This document shows positions 49,159-50,329 of a DNA stretch of 50,329 bases, piece after piece (position 1 is the first letter of the stretch; each line of letters begins with the position of its first letter). Origin of the DNA: an uncultured Eubacteriales bacterium. GTDB lineage: Bacteria; Bacillota; Clostridia; Peptostreptococcales; Anaerovoracaceae. The notes under the pieces are model-generated. The model was not told the DNA's origin. It did no database searches and saw nothing but the letters and a program-made list of their open reading frames with translations. The position numbers and the translations under genes were made by a program. Location of the stretch: positions 1 through 50,329 of the forward strand of contig UQXL01000018.1 of assembly GCA_900545135.1 (NCBI GenBank). Reading direction: 5' to 3'.

Positions 49159-49692
49159 TTGGGGTATTACACTACGGCTGAGATTGTGAAAATCGTAAAC
49201 AAGCTCATTGACCGTTGCGGTACTCGTGACCCGTACAAGGTCGCAAAAGAGCTTGGTATCAATGTCATCTACCGGAATTTTGACAAGCAGCGTGGAGCAT
49301 ACAAGGTTATTCTGAAGAACCGCTTTGTTTTTCTTAAAAACGGTATGCACCCGGTCGTGGAGCAGATAGTGCTATGGCACGAAATCGGACACGATATTCT
49401 CCACAGGCAAGAAGCGGTTGCTGTTGGCGGGTTCAAAGAGTTCAACATCTTTGATATGAGAGAGAACCGTATGGAGTATGAAGCAAATATCTTCGCTTCT
49501 CAGGCTTCTCTACCGGACGACACCATTTTGGAATACATTGAAAACGGCTATGACATTCAGCAGATTGCACGGGCAATGTGTTCTGACATAAACCTAATTG
49601 CTCTGAAAGTAGATACGCTGATTGCACAGGGCTATCAACTTCGCAAACAGGAACACCAAAACGATTTTCTAAAATACAGTAAAAAAATATAA
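49159..49692 (+). CDS. immA: ImmA/IrrE metallopeptidase paired with ICE repressor
   Basis: 177 residues from a TTG start with GGGAGGTG upstream. Zinc motif LWHEIGHDILHRQ (HExxH) and R-M-E-Y-E-A-N-I-F-A-S-Q. Downstream of the repressor by 100 bases. As with ICEBs1 ImmA, it would cleave the repressor on a signal such as DNA damage. No sensor domain seen. Confidence 0.88.
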   Translation: MGYYTTAEIVKIVNKLIDRCGTRDPYKVAKELGINVIYRNFDKQRGAYKVILKNRFVFLKNGMHPVVEQIVLWHEIGHDILHRQEAVAVGGFKEFNIFDMRENRMEYEANIFASQASLPDDTILEYIENGYDIQQIARAMCSDINLIALKVDTLIAQGYQLRKQEHQNDFLKYSKKI

Positions 49693-49730
49693 GACCGTCA
49701 AGTCTCGTTTGAGTCTGACGGTCTTTTCGT
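49692..49730 (+). terminator. Terminator after the ICE immA gene
   Basis: AGACCGTCA (49692-49700) pairs with TGACGGTCT (49716-49724), followed by TTTTCG. The hairpin starts at the last base of the stop codon. Confidence 0.9.
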
Positions 49731-49969
49731 TATTTATTACATTTTTCTTTATAATCTTCGCCCCAACTCCACATAGCGTCGAGAATAGGTTTCAAACTTT
49801 GTCCCAATTCTGTCAGGGAGTATTCTACTCTTGGCGGAACTTCAGCATATACCTTTCGATTAACAAGTCCGTTTTCTTCCATATCACGAAGCTGAGCAGT
49901 AAGCACCTTTTGAGATACGCTGCCGATTGATTTTTTCAGCTCTCCGAAACGCTTTGTCCCCGGCAGCAA
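49730..49969 (-). pseudogene. HxlR-family regulator, 5'-truncated
   Basis: 79 residues. K-R-F-G-E-L-K-K-S-I-G-S-V-S-Q-K-V-L-T-A-Q-L-R-D-M and N-R-K-V-Y-A-E-V-P-P-R-V-E-Y-S-L-T are the recognition part of HxlR, but the N-terminal 25 or so residues are missing and a stop lies three codons before the TTG. The upstream bases (49970-50165) show no continuing domain. Insertion or deletion removed the start. Confidence 0.65.
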
Positions 49970-50124
49970 TGCTCATGTACGGTAAAGAAGCAAGCAACCG
50001 AAAACAATAGATAGACCGCCAGCACTACACTATTCCGAACCAAAGACCAAAAGATAAGCATTTTGAGAAAATCTAAACTTTTGGATTTTCCTACAATGCC
50101 GACTACGGCGGAATCCCTCCCACT

Positions 50125-50268
50125 CCTTATATATTTCTTTCTGTATACATTGAATTTGTATTTAGTAAAATGCAGACAACACCACGGATCGGCTTTTGGC
50201 TGGACAATTCCAACCAAACACCGCAGCAGACAGTAGAAACCATTCTGAACGTTAGGAAGCCGGTATGA
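50125..50268 (+). pseudogene. P-loop kinase C-terminal remnant
   Basis: An open frame ends at TGA 50266-50268 and reads K-M-Q-T-T-P-R-I-G-F-W-L-D-N-S-N-Q-T-P then Q-Q-T-V-E-T-I-L, the C-terminal pattern of small AAA/CPT-like phosphotransferases. The kinase core is absent. The family guess is tentative. Bases after 50269 show nothing. Confidence 0.4.
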
Positions 50269-50329
50269 TTGTTACATATAAGGGGAAGAAAAATTTCTTT
50301 TAGGTACTTGCTTTCCTAAAACTGATGTG

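Larger units (their letters stand above)
41762..50329. mobile_element. Tn916-like ICE, integrase-proximal part (right end outside window)
   Basis: Integrase, four excisionase-like genes, a sigma-like regulator, a MazF-type toxin and a repressor/peptidase pair form the regulation-recombination module of a Tn916-family ICE. The left boundary lies between the metG fragment and the integrase, about 41760-41950. Conjugation genes are not in the window and must lie to the right. Bases 41762-41952 contain a GATGTAAAT direct repeat, possibly integrase arm sites. Confidence 0.85.

Overview
The window looks like chromosomal DNA of a spore-forming Clostridia-type Firmicute. Evidence: AGGAGG-type ribosome binding sites, frequent TTG/GTG starts, a manganese-catalase spore-coat gene (cotJC), a PdaA-like cortex deacetylase, and FtsH, AsnS and EF-G of Firmicute type. 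No rRNA or tRNA gene was seen, and the genus cannot be fixed from the sequence.

Four regions. (1) 1 to about 12.4 kb is the right part of a prophage. A leftward early operon carries a late-gene regulator, an HUH Rep protein, a PC4-like ssDNA-binding protein, a SpoVS homologue, a DNA methyltransferase-like protein, a lytic transglycosylase and an HNH protein. A CI/Cro-type switch follows with four palindromic operators. A rightward lysogeny operon holds repressor, ImmA peptidase, membrane protein, a DUF3644/HEPN-like gene and a large serine integrase. The integrase abuts the 3' part of cotJC, so the prophage appears to split a sporulation gene. (2) 12.8-36 kb is mostly host backbone: TIR protein, AzlCD, WYL regulator, NUDIX, secreted nuclease, PdaA, MFS, GAPDH, EF-G-like GTPase, HxlR/nitroreductase, AsnS, a LarA-like protein, FtsH and TetR, with some pseudogenes. 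Between GAPDH and the EF-G-like gene lie about 2.3 kb without a convincing gene but with several repeat families. One is eight 40-41 bp palindromic units in two symmetric clusters; another is an 81-bp tandem repeat with compensatory stem changes. (3) 36-40.3 kb is a decayed type I restriction-modification locus (hsdM, hsdS and hsdR remnants) with nearly intact RhuM, J-domain and HIRAN genes. (4) 41.26-50.3 kb starts with a detached C-terminal tRNA-binding domain of methionyl-tRNA synthetase, followed by the integrase end of a Tn916-like integrative conjugative element (ICE).

How the parts work together. In the ICE, one strong leftward promoter, with an operator in its spacer and a divergent XRE repressor/ImmA pair beside it, heads a series: Y-family polymerase, small genes, a second ImmA-like peptidase, a Com-like zinc ribbon, a terminator plus leader peptide, a sigma-like regulator, a MazF-family toxin, four tandem excisionase-like paralogues and the integrase. 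The prophage uses the same repressor-plus-peptidase logic. Both elements interrupt host genes at their integrase-proximal ends (cotJC and, by inference, metG). The most unusual signal not explained by a known feature type is the 40-bp palindrome array at 21.78-22.50 kb.
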